Assembly (NCBI RefSeq): GCF_001439815.1
Contig: NZ_JYLM01000003.1
Location: forward strand, 310,001-374,000
DNA from: Pseudomonas orientalis
GTDB lineage: Bacteria; Pseudomonadota; Gammaproteobacteria; Pseudomonadales; Pseudomonadaceae
Length of the DNA stretch: 64,000 bases
Reading direction: 5' to 3'
Shown: in pieces, positions 25,416-37,718 of the stretch
Layout of the letters: every line of letters starts with the position of its first letter
Position numbering within the stretch: the stretch's first letter is position 1
Made by a program: the position numbers and the translations under genes
Notes under the pieces: generated by a model
Seen by the model: the letters and a program-made list of their open reading frames with translations, nothing else
The model's database searches: none
What the model was told of the DNA's origin: nothing

Positions 25416-28037
25416 TCAAGCGCCCTGACGCTTGTCCTCGACCTTCCACTTGCCGCCGTCGTAGAACGCTTTCCAGCCGGTAGGCTTGCCGTCGACTTCG
25501 GTCTGCACGTACTGCTCCTTGGTCTTGCGGCTGTAGCGGATCACGGCTGGGCGACCATCCGGGTCCTTCTTCGGCGCTTCACACAGGAAGTGGTACTTGG
25601 GATCGATCTCGTCCTTGTGCGGCACGATCTCCATCACCAGCGGTGCACGGGTCTCGCGGTTTTTCGGGAACTGGCTGGCGGCCAGGAACAGGCCCGAAGC
25701 GCCGTCGCGCAGGATATAGGTGTCGTTGACCTTCTCGCACTTGAGCTCAGGCATCTTCACCGGATCCATCTTCGGCGGCGCCGCATCACCGCTTTTGAGC
25801 AGCTTGCGAGTGTTCTTGCAGGTCGGGTTGGTGCAACCGAAGAACTTGCCGAAACGCCCGGTCTTGAGTTGCATCTCGCTGCCGCACTTGTCGCACTCCA
25901 GGCTCGGACCTTCGTAGCCCTTGATGCGGTAAGTGCCCTCTTCGATCTCGTAACCGTTGCAATCCGGGTTGTTGCCGCAGATGTGCAGCTTGTGCTTCTC
26001 GTCCAGCAGATAGGCGTCCATTGCCGTGCTGCAGATCGGGCAACGGTGCTTGCCGCGCAGTACCAGCGACTCCGATTCACCCTCGTCGTCCGCGGCGATT
26101 TCATCGCCCGGCACCAGGTTGACGGTGGCCTTGCAGCGCTCTTTCGGCGGCAGGCTGTAACCCGAGCACCCCAGGAACACGCCGGTGGAGGCCGTACGAA
26201 TCTGCATCGGCCGGCCGCAGGTGAGGCACGGAATGTCGGTCATTACCGGCTGGTTGGCACGCATGCCGCTCTCAGGGCTCTCGGCCACTTCGAGTTTTTT
26301 CTTGAAGTCGCCGTAGAACTCGTCCAGCACGCTCTTCCAGTCGCGTTCGCCCTGGGCCACGTCATCGAGGTTCTCTTCCATGCCGGCGGTGAAGCCGTAG
26401 TCCATCAGGTTGGAGAAGCTCTCGGACAGACGCTCGGTGACGATGTCGCCCATCTTTTCCGAATAGAAGCGACGGTTGTGCAGCGCCACGTAGCCACGGT
26501 CCTGAATGGTGGAGATGATCGCCGCATAGGTCGAAGGACGACCAATACCGCGTTTCTCCATCTCCTTGACCAGGCTGGCTTCCGAATAGCGCGCCGGCGG
26601 CTTGGTGAAGTGCTGGGACGGATCAAGCTTGATCAACTTCAACGTATCGCCCTGAGCCATATCCGGCAACACATCGTCGTCGCCAGGCTTGGCGATTTGC
26701 GGCATCACGCGGGTATAACCGTCGAACTTGAGGATCCGGCCCTTGGCACGCAGCTCAAAGTCACCCGCCCCCACGCTCACAGTGGTGGACAGGTATTGCG
26801 CCGGCAGCATCTGGCAGGCCAGGAACTGGCGCCAGATCAGCTCGTAGAGGCGCTCGGCGTCGCGCTCCATGCCGCTGAGCTTGCTTGGCTCGGTGTTGGC
26901 GTCGGAAGGACGAATCGCTTCGTGAGCCTCCTGCGCACCTTCCTTGCTGCTGTAGACGTTCGGCTTCTCCGGCAGGTATTTCTTGCCGAACTCGCTTTCA
27001 ATATAAGTACGCGCCATCGCCACCGCGTCTTGCGACAGGTTGGTGGAGTCGGTACGCATGTAGGTGATGTAGCCGGCCTCGTAGAGACGCTGGGCCATCA
27101 TCATGGTTTTCTTCACGCCAAAGCCCAGGCGGTTGCTCGCGGCCTGTTGCAGGGTGGAGGTGATGAACGGTGCCGACGGCTTGCTGCTGGTCGGCTTGTC
27201 TTCGCGCTTGACGATGCTGTAGCTGGAGGCCTTGAGCTTTTCCAGCGCGGCCATGGCTTGGGCTTCGTTCAGCGGCTTGAAGGCCTCGCCTTTTTCGCGG
27301 GCCACTTCAAAGCGTACGTTGTTGCCCTTGGCGGTGCCGAGGTCGGCGTGGACTTCCCAATACTCTTCAGGGTTGAACGCACGAATCTCACGCTCACGCT
27401 CCACCACCAGCTTGACCGCGACCGATTGCACACGGCCGGCGGACAGGCCACGGGCGATTTTCGCCCACAGCAGCGGCGAGACCATGTAACCCACCACGCG
27501 ATCGAGGAAACGCCGGGCCTGCTGGGCGTTGACACGGTCGATGTCCAGTTCGCCCGGCTTGGAGAAGGCTTCCTGGATGGCTTTCTTGGTGATTTCGTTG
27601 AACACCACGCGCTTGTAGCGGCTGTCGTCACCGCCGATGGCTTCGCGCAGGTGCCAGGCAATGGCTTCCCCCTCGCGGTCCAAGTCGGTTGCGAGATAGA
27701 TGGTGTCAGCATCCTTGGCGAGCCGGCGCAGCTCCTCGATGACCTTTTCCTTGCCCGGAAGGATTTCGTACTTGGCCTTCCAGCCATGGTCCGGGTCCAC
27801 CCCCATGCGCGAAACCAGCTGCTTGCGCGCTTTCTCTTTGGGAGTGAGCACCGGACCTTCGCCCGCGGCCGCCTTGCCGCGCTTGGCGGCAGGCTCCTTG
27901 CTGGCGCTAGCCGAACCGCTGGTGGGCAGGTCTCGGATATGGCCGATACTCGACTTCACCACGTACTCGTTGCCCAAGTACTTGTTGATGGTCTTGGCCT
28001 TAGCCGGGGATTCCACAATGACCAGCGATTTGCCCAT
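25416..28037 (-). CDS. topA: DNA topoisomerase I
   Basis: Type IA topoisomerase of 873 aa that relaxes negative supercoils. The ATG at 28037 gives [22 protein letters not shown], the Toprim start; the acidic Toprim motif is in [13 protein letters not shown]. The active-site tyrosine is Tyr326 in [11 protein letters not shown]. Three C-terminal four-cysteine zinc ribbons follow (CLTCG, CPICS, CDKCG starts) and then a basic tail. A linker of about 30 residues ([20 protein letters not shown]) is inserted after the first Toprim strand, as in pseudomonad TopA. Confidence 0.96.
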   Translation of the reverse strand: MGKSLVIVESPAKAKTINKYLGNEYVVKSSIGHIRDLPTSGSASASKEPAAKRGKAAAGEGPVLTPKEKARKQLVSRMGVDPDHGWKAKYEILPGKEKVIEELRRLAKDADTIYLATDLDREGEAIAWHLREAIGGDDSRYKRVVFNEITKKAIQEAFSKPGELDIDRVNAQQARRFLDRVVGYMVSPLLWAKIARGLSAGRVQSVAVKLVVEREREIRAFNPEEYWEVHADLGTAKGNNVRFEVAREKGEAFKPLNEAQAMAALEKLKASSYSIVKREDKPTSSKPSAPFITSTLQQAASNRLGFGVKKTMMMAQRLYEAGYITYMRTDSTNLSQDAVAMARTYIESEFGKKYLPEKPNVYSSKEGAQEAHEAIRPSDANTEPSKLSGMERDAERLYELIWRQFLACQMLPAQYLSTTVSVGAGDFELRAKGRILKFDGYTRVMPQIAKPGDDDVLPDMAQGDTLKLIKLDPSQHFTKPPARYSEASLVKEMEKRGIGRPSTYAAIISTIQDRGYVALHNRRFYSEKMGDIVTERLSESFSNLMDYGFTAGMEENLDDVAQGERDWKSVLDEFYGDFKKKLEVAESPESGMRANQPVMTDIPCLTCGRPMQIRTASTGVFLGCSGYSLPPKERCKATVNLVPGDEIAADDEGESESLVLRGKHRCPICSTAMDAYLLDEKHKLHICGNNPDCNGYEIEEGTYRIKGYEGPSLECDKCGSEMQLKTGRFGKFFGCTNPTCKNTRKLLKSGDAAPPKMDPVKMPELKCEKVNDTYILRDGASGLFLAASQFPKNRETRAPLVMEIVPHKDEIDPKYHFLCEAPKKDPDGRPAVIRYSRKTKEQYVQTEVDGKPTGWKAFYDGGKWKVEDKRQGA

Positions 28038-28151
28038 GGATCGGAAAATTCCTGAATTCGAGAAGTGAAAGGCAGTTGGCGCCTGTCGCGGCAACGCTAT
28101 ATATAGTGGCAACAAGGTGAGGTCAAGCGCAGCATTCTGCGCGACTGGCCG

Positions 28152-28388
28152 TTATTGCCCTGAAAAAAGACTGGGTTCAAGCTGCACCAAAGCAAAGCGC
28201 GGGACCTGCTCGCCGTCAACCTCGACGGTCTCCAGGAACATGCTCAAGGGGCGTACCCAAAAGCCGTAATCGCCATACAGGGCTTGGTAGAACACAACTT
28301 CTTCTTCGGTCTCGGAATGCCGCGCCACACTGAAAACGCGGTACTGCGGACCTTTATAATGCTGGTAGAGCCCTGGTTCGACTTTCAT
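28152..28388 (-). CDS. DUF1653 family protein
   Basis: 78 aa; the whole length matches the DUF1653 pattern (GLYQHYKGPQYRVFSVARHSE ... VVFYQALYGDYGFWVRPLSMF). The fold is a small beta-barrel of unknown function found as a stand-alone protein across bacteria. The ATG at 28388 has GAGGG upstream. It lies between fadA and topA on the same strand but is separated from fadA by a terminator. Confidence 0.85.
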   Translation of the reverse strand: MKVEPGLYQHYKGPQYRVFSVARHSETEEEVVFYQALYGDYGFWVRPLSMFLETVEVDGEQVPRFALVQLEPSLFSGQ

Positions 28389-28429
28389 GCTCTGGCCCTC
28401 TTACAAATTTTGTTGAAAAAAAATTAAAA

Positions 28430-28465
28430 ATTCCAAAAAACAAAAACCGGGGCACTGGGCCCCGG
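28430..28465 (-). terminator. Terminator of fadBA
   Basis: Stem CCGGGGC (28447-28453) / GCCCCGG (28459-28465), followed on the minus strand by TTTTTGTTTTTT. It lies 19 bases past the fadA stop. Confidence 0.85.
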
Positions 28466-28483
28466 CTTCCATCAAGCGAACAA

Positions 28484-31836
<3,353 letters not shown>

Positions 31837-31985
31837 CAACTGATCTCCACGATATGGAAGCTGAACAGTACACACCGGACGCTGGCCTCTGGTTGGACAT
31901 TGACAGCTGCATCAATGCTCACGCCAATCCGCCAGGCACACCCGCCAGTGCGATAGTCGGGGTTATGTCCGAGCTGTCTGTAGGA

Positions 31986-32012
31986 CAAACGCTCAATTCA
32001 TACGCCCGTTTG
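31986..32012 (-). promoter_or_regulatory. PsrA-like tandem operator upstream of fadB
   Basis: CATAC-GCCC-GTTTG (31999-32012) has one mismatch to CAAAC(N4)GTTTG. It directly adjoins CAAAC-GCTC-AATTC (31986-31999), which keeps one perfect half. The 13-base step and the shared base are the same as at psrA. Confidence 0.55.
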
Positions 32013-32163
32013 ATTTGGGTACGCCACCTTCATCCAATTCCGGGCAATTGTCAATCGCTCCAAAGGCTAGAAAAAGCGCGACTTTCCAGTCAGTTCAGAA
32101 CCCGAAGCGCAGGATGGCAACCCGTCAATATTCGAATATTCACAGGATCAATAATACAAAAGA

Positions 32164-32275
32164 GGTGGGAAAAGACTGTACAGAAAGGGATAGACGGCTA
32201 GGCTAACGGCAACTTGAGGATTTACCGGCCTGCCTGGCCTGCTCCCGCCCGATGATGAGTCGGGCTTTTTATTGG
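32164..32275 (+). ncRNA. Candidate small RNA with terminator
   Basis: Speculative. A perfect terminator closes it, but no gene on the plus strand precedes that terminator. A possible -10 TAATAC is at 32152-32157, without a good -35. The roughly 110-nt transcript would carry three GGA motifs (32168, 32188, 32218), as RsmA-binding RNAs do. No GacA-type upstream site was found. It could also be a decayed gene end. Confidence 0.3.
32247..32275 (+). terminator. Plus-strand intrinsic terminator
   Basis: GCCCGA (32247-32252), 7-nt loop, TCGGGC (32260-32265), then TTTTTATT. The T-run is on the plus strand only, so it does not serve the minus-strand gene at 32399. Confidence 0.8.
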
Positions 32276-32293
32276 CCGGCCTTCGGGTTTTTC

Positions 32294-32394
32294 TGTAGGA
32301 GCGAGCTTGCTCGCGAAAATCGCCAACCCTAACGCAGGTGACTCAGGTTTAACGCGGCGCTCTCAGGTTTTTCGCGAGCAAGCTTGCTCCTACA
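32294..32394. repeat. REPIN, TGTAGGAGCGAGC type
   Basis: Inverted pair, arms starting at 32294 and ending at 32394. The right arm reads GCAAGCTTGCTCC in place of GCAAGCTCGCTCC. It lies directly after the stop of the 145-aa minus-strand gene. Confidence 0.85.
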
Positions 32395-32398
32395 ATGA

Positions 32399-32836
32399 TC
32401 AGGCCAGGGCTTTGAGTAGCGCATCAATATTTTTCAAAACACTCGCATCGCCCTTCTCGCCCCAATACAAGGCGATCATTTGCTTGTCGGCCTCGACCTT
32501 GTAGACGTTGGCCGGCAGCGTTGAAAAATACGGCAATAACTTCTCATCCACGCACGCCTCGCGCCATTGGTTGACCCACACCCCCGGCTCCAACTGCCAG
32601 TAACTCCAGAGCGCCGGCGCGCTGCCGCGTCGGGGCCGGCAGTACTGCGCGCAGGGGCTCGGCGGCTCTTGCTTGAGCCAGTGCGGCCATTCCTGGGGCG
32701 CCAGTTGCATGGCCAGTCCGATGCGGCGCGCCTCCATGCGCAGGGCCATGCGTCCGCTCTGATGGCGCGAGGGACGCAGCCATGCCAGAGGGCTCAGCAC
32801 CACAACAAGGATTGACACCACTATCCAGACCGTCAT
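32399..32836 (-). CDS. Membrane-anchored protein of unknown function
   Basis: 145 aa from the ATG at 32836, which has GGGGAG eight bases upstream. The first 22 residues (MTVWIVVSILVVVLSPLAWLRP) form an uncleaved membrane anchor, and the rest should be a soluble domain rich in Trp and Pro, ending in a helical tail. No family was recognised. It is divergent from the UspA gene, and its promoter region is shared with a possible Anr site. Confidence 0.75.
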   Translation of the reverse strand: MTVWIVVSILVVVLSPLAWLRPSRHQSGRMALRMEARRIGLAMQLAPQEWPHWLKQEPPSPCAQYCRPRRGSAPALWSYWQLEPGVWVNQWREACVDEKLLPYFSTLPANVYKVEADKQMIALYWGEKGDASVLKNIDALLKALA

Positions 32837-32868
32837 ATGTGTACTCCCCAATTTCTAGATGAGCGGAT

Positions 32869-32909
32869 TTGACCTGACGCAACCGCTTGCGCTTGAAAAC
32901 AGCCATACT
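32869..32909 (+). promoter_or_regulatory. Possible Anr/FNR site and -10 before UspA gene
   Basis: TTGAC-CTGA-CGCAA (32869-32882) has the left half of an Anr box intact and one core mismatch in the right half. A -10-like CATACT (32904-32909) puts the box centre near -41, the usual activating position. Suggestive only. Confidence 0.4.
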
Positions 32910-32942
32910 GAACTTATTGCAGCCCCCCTGGAGGAACGCCCC

Positions 32943-33389
32943 ATGCCCTACACACATATTCTGGTCGCTGTCGACCTGACCGAAGAGTGCGATCCAGTGA
33001 TCAAGCGCGCGCAGGAATCGTCAATCGCCAATGGCGCCAAGCTGTCGCTGGTGCATATCGTTGAGCCGATGGCCATGGCCTTCGGCGGCGACGTGCCCAT
33101 GGATCTTTCCCAGTTGCAGCAACAGCAATTTGACCAGGCCAAGGAGCGTCTTGAGCGGTTGATCCTCAAATATCCTAAATTGAACAAAGAATCGTGCCAC
33201 CTCACCTACGGCCAACCGCGTCAGGAAATCCATCATCTGGCCAAGGAACATAACTGCGACCTGATCGTGGTCGGCAGCCATGGTCGCCATGGTTTGGCGT
33301 TGCTGCTGGGCTCTACTGCCAATGATGTGCTGCATGGTGCGCCGTGTGATGTGCTGGCCGTCAAGCTGGTTAAAGACACCAGCAAGTAA
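32943..33389 (+). CDS. Universal stress protein (UspA family)
   Basis: Cytoplasmic protein, 148 aa, single Usp domain starting MPYTHILVAVDLT. The ATP-binding-type motif VVGSHGRHGLALLLGSTAN is present, followed by VLAVK. The ATG at 32943 follows CTGGAGGAACGCC, a strong ribosome binding site, so the longer frame from 32859 is rejected. Usp proteins of pseudomonads often support survival without oxygen, in line with the Anr-like site upstream, but the exact role is unknown. Confidence 0.93.
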   Translation: MPYTHILVAVDLTEECDPVIKRAQESSIANGAKLSLVHIVEPMAMAFGGDVPMDLSQLQQQQFDQAKERLERLILKYPKLNKESCHLTYGQPRQEIHHLAKEHNCDLIVVGSHGRHGLALLLGSTANDVLHGAPCDVLAVKLVKDTSK

Positions 33390-33406
33390 GGCCGCTGAAG
33401 ATCATA

Positions 33407-33496
33407 TGTGGGAGGGGGCTTGCCCCCGATAGCAGTCTGTCAGTTGATGCATCTGGTGACTGATACACCGCTATCGGGGGCAAGCCCCCTCCCACA
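33407..33496. repeat. REPIN, GTGGGAGGGGGC type
   Basis: Intact inverted pair (33407-33431 and 33472-33496) after the UspA gene. Confidence 0.9.
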
Positions 33497-33516
33497 TTTG
33501 AACCGCATTTCATATG

Positions 33517-33554
33517 AAAAAGCCCGGCGCTCATAGAACAGCGCCGGGCTTTTT
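33517..33554. terminator. Bidirectional terminator, UspA gene / uup
   Basis: A 14-bp perfect stem AAAAAGCCCGGCGC / GCGCCGGGCTTTTT with a 10-nt loop, between the convergent UspA gene and uup. Confidence 0.92.
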
Positions 33555-33572
33555 TCATTGCGGGCCGATCAT

Positions 33573-35492
33573 TCAGGCATCCAGCTCAGCCCAACGCTCA
33601 ACCAACGCTTCCAGCTCCTGGTTCAACGTCTCCAGGGAGGCGATGACCTTGGCGGTTTCCGCCGCCGGGCGCTGATAGAAACCGGCGTCAGCCATCTCTG
33701 CCTCTACTGCGGCGATCTGCTGTTCCTTGGCGTCGATATCACCCGGCAAGGCTTCCAGCTCACGCTGCAGCTTGTAGCTGAGCTTCTTCTTGGACGTTGG
33801 CGCCGCTTCCGGGGCAGGAGCAGCGGCGGCCACAGGCGCCACGACCGCTGAGGTCAGGTCGGCCTTGCCGGACTTGCTCTCGGTCACGCCCAACAGACGC
33901 GGCGAACCGCCCTGGCGCAGCCAGTCCTGATAACCACCGACGTACTCGCGCACCTTGCCCTCACCTTCGAAGACCAGGGTGCTGGTGACCACGTTATCGA
34001 GGAATGCCCGGTCGTGGCTGACCATCAGCACGGTGCCGTTGAAGGTCAGCAAGACCTCTTCCAGCAGCTCGAGGGTTTCCACGTCGAGGTCGTTGGTCGG
34101 TTCGTCGAGCACCAGCAGGTTCGCCGGTTTGCTGAACAGCTTGGCCAGCAGCAGGCGCGCGCGCTCGCCACCGGACAAGGCCTTGACCGGAGTACGTGCG
34201 CGTTGCGGGCTGAACAGGAAGTCGCCCAGGTAGCTGAGGACGTGGCGGCTCTGGCCGTCGATGTCGATAAAGTCGCGACCTTCGGCGACGTTGTCGATCA
34301 CGGTTTTTTCCAGGTCCAACTGGTGGCGCAACTGGTCGAAGTAGGCCACATCGATCCGCGTGCCCTCCTCCACCGTGCCGCTGGTCGGCTGCAGGCCGCC
34401 GAGCATCAGCTTGAGCAAGGTGGTCTTGCCGGTGCCGTTGGCGCCCAGCAGGCCGATACGGTCGCCGCGCGCCAGGACCATGGAGAAGTCCTTGATCAGG
34501 AACGGACCCTCCGGATGATGGAAGCTGACGTTCTCCAGCACCATCACCTGTTTGCCCGACTTGTCGGCGGTATCGAGCTGGATATTGGCCTTGCCGGTGC
34601 GCTCGCGGCGTTCGCTGCGCTCAACCCGCAGCGCTTTCAACGCACGCACGCGGCCTTCGTTACGGGTGCGGCGGGCCTTGATGCCCTGTCGGATCCAGAC
34701 TTCTTCCTGGGCCAGTTTCTTGTCGAACAGGGCGTTGGCGGTCTCTTCAGCCGAGAGTGCGGCTTCCTTGTGCACCAGGAAGCTGGCGTAGTCGCCGTTC
34801 CAGTCGATTAAACCGCCACGGTCCAGTTCGAGGATGCGGGTGGCCAGGTTTTGCAGGAAGGAACGGTCGTGCGTGATGAACAGCACGGCGCCCTGGAAAT
34901 CCTTGAGGGCTTCTTCCAGCCAGGCAATCGCGCCGATATCCAGGTGGTTGGTCGGCTCGTCGAGCAGCAACAGATCCGGCTCGGACACCAGGGCCTGGGC
35001 CAGCAGCACGCGACGACGCCAGCCGCCGGACAACTGGGCGAGGGTCTTGTCGGCCGGCAGTTGCAGGCGGCTCAGGGTGCTGTCGACCAGTTGCTGCAAG
35101 CGCCAGCCATCGCGGGCTTCGAGGTCTTGCTGGACGTGCATCAGCTTGTCCAGGTCAGCTTCGGTGACGCAGTTCTGCGCCAGGTGATGGTACTGCGCAA
35201 GCAATTCGCCAACGCCGTCCAGGCCTTCGGCAACCACGTCGAACACTGTCCGCTCGTCGGCTACCGGCAATTCCTGCGGCAATTCGCCAATCTTGAGGCC
35301 CGGAGCGCGCCAGACAGAGCCTTCATCGGGCTTCTGGTCGCCTTTTACCAGCTTCATCATGCTGGATTTACCGGTACCGTTGCGCCCGATGATGCACACC
35401 CGCTCACCACGGGCGATCTGCCAGGACACCTTGTCCAACAACGGCATAGCGCCGAAAGCAAGGGACACATCGCTGAATTTGAGCAGGGTCAT
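33573..35492 (-). CDS. uup: ABC-F ATPase, Uup-like
   Basis: Soluble protein of 639 aa with two ABC domains and no membrane part. Walker A motifs are GRNGTGKSS and GANGTGKTT; signatures LSGGWRRR and LSGGERAR; each has LLLDEPTNHLD or VLDEPTNDLD. A linker of charged helices (KKLAQEEVWIRQGIKARRTR) lies between them. A C-terminal coiled coil (about residues 560-639) follows an Ala/Pro-rich hinge and matches Uup. Such proteins act on ribosomes or branched DNA. The ATG at 35492 is chosen because the upstream 30 residues look non-coding. Divergent from slt. Confidence 0.9.
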   Translation of the reverse strand: MTLLKFSDVSLAFGAMPLLDKVSWQIARGERVCIIGRNGTGKSSMMKLVKGDQKPDEGSVWRAPGLKIGELPQELPVADERTVFDVVAEGLDGVGELLAQYHHLAQNCVTEADLDKLMHVQQDLEARDGWRLQQLVDSTLSRLQLPADKTLAQLSGGWRRRVLLAQALVSEPDLLLLDEPTNHLDIGAIAWLEEALKDFQGAVLFITHDRSFLQNLATRILELDRGGLIDWNGDYASFLVHKEAALSAEETANALFDKKLAQEEVWIRQGIKARRTRNEGRVRALKALRVERSERRERTGKANIQLDTADKSGKQVMVLENVSFHHPEGPFLIKDFSMVLARGDRIGLLGANGTGKTTLLKLMLGGLQPTSGTVEEGTRIDVAYFDQLRHQLDLEKTVIDNVAEGRDFIDIDGQSRHVLSYLGDFLFSPQRARTPVKALSGGERARLLLAKLFSKPANLLVLDEPTNDLDVETLELLEEVLLTFNGTVLMVSHDRAFLDNVVTSTLVFEGEGKVREYVGGYQDWLRQGGSPRLLGVTESKSGKADLTSAVVAPVAAAAPAPEAAPTSKKKLSYKLQRELEALPGDIDAKEQQIAAVEAEMADAGFYQRPAAETAKVIASLETLNQELEALVERWAELDA

Positions 35493-35604
35493 ACGCTTCT
35501 CCAAAAACTGGGCGCGCATTCTACCTGAGTTGAGGGTGGGATGCGGCCTGCATTTTCGCTGGCGACACGTTCTGCCAGACATTTGCCGCGAACTTGAACC
35601 AACC

Positions 35605-35627
35605 GGCCGGCAAAGCTTTCGCCGGCC
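35605..35627. other. Near-perfect palindrome upstream of slt
   Basis: GGCCGGC (35605-35611) and GCCGGCC (35621-35627) flank a 9-base centre that itself holds AAAGCTTT. It lies in the divergent uup-slt gap, 78 bases before slt, and is not followed by a T-run, so an operator is as likely as a terminator. Confidence 0.5.
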
Positions 35628-35705
35628 GCTGGCAAAAGGCTAAGCTAGGGGCAATCAGTGTCGGCGATGCCGGTGCTAGTCGTGATTTCTCTGCACGGAC
35701 GTCTC

Positions 35706-37634
35706 ATGCGCAGTCGCCTTTTCAACTTTTTATCCTGCCTGCTTCTTTCCGCCACCGCCGTTCAATCCGCCCAGGCCGTGGACCTCGCCACCCAACGTCA
35801 ATATTACGATGAAGCCAAGCGCGCCCTGGCCAAGGGTGACAGTGGCCCGTACATGCAATACAGCCAGGCCCTGGCCGACTACCCGCTGACGCCGTACCTG
35901 GCGTATGACGAACTGACCGCGCGCCTTAAAAGCGCGAGCAACCAGGAAATCGAACAGTTCCTCGCCAAAAACGGCGACCTGCCCCAGGCCAACTGGATGA
36001 AGCTGCGCTGGTTGCGCTGGCTGGCCGAGCGGGGTGACTGGCAGACCTTTGAAAAGTACTACGACACCAAGCTCAATTTCGTCGAACTGGACTGCCTGCA
36101 CGGCCAGTACCAACTGACCCACAACCTCAAGGCCGAAGGCTACAAGACCGCCGAAAAACTGTGGATGACCGGCAAATCCCAACCGGCCGCCTGTGATGTG
36201 ACCTTTGGCCAGTGGGCATCTGACGGTCAGTTGACCGAACAGAAAATCTGGGACCGCACCAAGCTTGCCGCCGAAGCGCGCAACTACGCACTGGCCAACA
36301 GCCTGGTGAAAACCCTGCCGACGCTCGGCGCCCAGGGCCGCCTGATGATCGACGTGGCGCAAAAGCCCGACATGCTGGGCGACCCGTCGCGCTTCCTGCC
36401 GGCCACCGAGGCCATGTCCGACGCCGTAGGCCTGGGCCTGCGCCGACTGGCTCGCCAGGATCCGGACAAGGCCATGGCCCTGCTCGACGGCTACGCCAGC
36501 AGCATGCACTTCTCCCGCGACGAAAAAGTCTCGATCGCCCGGGAAATCGGCCTGACGCTCGCCCGTCGCTACGACCCTCGTGCTTTGGACGTCATGACCC
36601 AATACGACCCGGAGTTGCGTGACAACACCGTGTCCGAATGGCGCCTGCGCCTGCTGTTGCGCCTGGCGCGCTGGGAAGATGCCTACCAGTTGACCCGCAA
36701 GCTGCCGCAGGACCTGGCCACCACCAACCGCTGGCGCTACTGGCAGGCGCGCAGCCTGGAGCTGGCCGAGCCGAAAAACCCGCAGGCGCTGGTGCTGTAT
36801 AAAAACGTGGCCAAGGAACGCGACTTCTACGGCTTCCTCGCCGCCGACCGCTCCAAGACTCCTTACCAGTTGAACAACAAGCCGCTGGTGATGAGCCAGG
36901 CGCTGGTCAATAAAGTGCGCAATACCCCAGGCGTGCGCCGTGCCCTGGAGTTCTATGCCCGTGGCCAGATCGTCGATGGCCGCCGCGAGTGGTACCACGT
37001 CAGCCGTCACTTCAACCGTGATGAAATGGTCGCACAGGCGAAGCTGGCCTACGACATGAAGTGGTACTTCCCGGCGATCCGCACGATCAGCCAGGCGCAA
37101 TATTGGGACGACCTGGACATCCGCTTCCCGATGGCCCACCGCGACACCCTGGTACGCGAAGCCAAGGTGCGCGGCCTGCACTCGAGCTGGGTGTTCGCGA
37201 TTACCCGTCAGGAAAGCGCCTTCATGGACGATGCCCGCTCCGGCGTCGGCGCCAGCGGCCTGATGCAACTGATGCCCGGTACTGCCAAGGAAACCGCGCG
37301 CAAGTTCAGCATTCCCCTGGCCTCCCCGGCCCAGGTACTGGACCCGGACAAAAACATCCAGCTCGGCGCCGCCTACCTGAGCCAGGTGCACAGCCAGTTC
37401 AACGGCAACCGTGTGCTCGCCTCCGCCGCCTACAACGCCGGCCCCGGCCGCGTGCGTCAATGGCTGCGCGGTGCCGATCACCTGAGTTTCGACGTGTGGG
37501 TGGAAAGCATCCCGTTCGACGAAACCCGCCAGTATGTGCAGAACGTGCTGTCTTATTCGGTGATCTACGGGCAGAAGCTCAATTCGCCGCAGCCGTTGGT
37601 GGATTGGCATGAGCGGTATTTTGATGATCAGTAA
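35706..37634 (+). CDS. slt: Soluble lytic murein transglycosylase
   Basis: Periplasmic enzyme, 642 aa, that cleaves peptidoglycan glycan strands to 1,6-anhydro-muropeptides, the material that NagZ (in this window) later processes. A signal peptide (MRSRLFNFLSCLLLSATAVQSAQA) precedes a long alpha-superhelical U-domain (residues about 30-450). The catalytic domain holds Glu503 in RQESAF, then GLMQLMPGTA and AAYNAGPGRV. All match the Slt70 family. The ATG at 35706 is chosen over 35658 because it gives the signal peptide at the very N-terminus. Confidence 0.95.
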   Translation: MRSRLFNFLSCLLLSATAVQSAQAVDLATQRQYYDEAKRALAKGDSGPYMQYSQALADYPLTPYLAYDELTARLKSASNQEIEQFLAKNGDLPQANWMKLRWLRWLAERGDWQTFEKYYDTKLNFVELDCLHGQYQLTHNLKAEGYKTAEKLWMTGKSQPAACDVTFGQWASDGQLTEQKIWDRTKLAAEARNYALANSLVKTLPTLGAQGRLMIDVAQKPDMLGDPSRFLPATEAMSDAVGLGLRRLARQDPDKAMALLDGYASSMHFSRDEKVSIAREIGLTLARRYDPRALDVMTQYDPELRDNTVSEWRLRLLLRLARWEDAYQLTRKLPQDLATTNRWRYWQARSLELAEPKNPQALVLYKNVAKERDFYGFLAADRSKTPYQLNNKPLVMSQALVNKVRNTPGVRRALEFYARGQIVDGRREWYHVSRHFNRDEMVAQAKLAYDMKWYFPAIRTISQAQYWDDLDIRFPMAHRDTLVREAKVRGLHSSWVFAITRQESAFMDDARSGVGASGLMQLMPGTAKETARKFSIPLASPAQVLDPDKNIQLGAAYLSQVHSQFNGNRVLASAAYNAGPGRVRQWLRGADHLSFDVWVESIPFDETRQYVQNVLSYSVIYGQKLNSPQPLVDWHERYFDDQ

Positions 37635-37674
37635 GAGGGGCAGCTTCAAGCGGCAAGTTTGAAGCTTCAAGAGG

Positions 37675-37706
37675 AATGCCCGCATTGTGAGATGCGGGCA
37701 TTTTTT
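37675..37706. terminator. Terminator between slt and fic
   Basis: An 11-bp stem AATGCCCGCAT / ATGCGGGCATT with a 6-nt loop and a T-run on the plus strand. It ends slt. Confidence 0.9.
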
Positions 37707-37718
37707 ATGAAGCCGGGT

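Larger units (their letters stand above)
31837..32398. other. Long intergenic region upstream of fadB
   Basis: 562 bases without a convincing protein gene. It holds the fadB leader, a PsrA-like tandem site (31986-32012), a perfect 14-base palindrome AATATTCGAATATT (32127-32140), a plus-strand terminator (32247-32275) with no gene before it, and a REPIN (32294-32394). The reading frame 31854-32201 has no family resemblance or good ribosome binding site and is not called. Confidence 0.65.

Noticed and set aside
31854..32201. 115-codon plus-strand frame upstream of fadB
   Set aside because: No convincing ribosome binding site or family; it overlaps the fadB leader and the PsrA-like sites.
32247..32275. 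Hairpin as terminator of the minus-strand gene at 32399
   Set aside because: The T-run is on the plus strand only; on the minus strand the stem is followed by GGGAGC.
32164..32275. Segment as a classic GacA-controlled rsmX/Y/Z gene
   Set aside because: The palindromic TGTAAG-type upstream element of those genes is missing, so only a general small-RNA hypothesis is kept.
37626..37672. Direct-repeat-like AGCTTCAAG motif copies after slt
   Set aside because: Short, found only twice next to the slt terminator, and without features of a mobile or CRISPR repeat.
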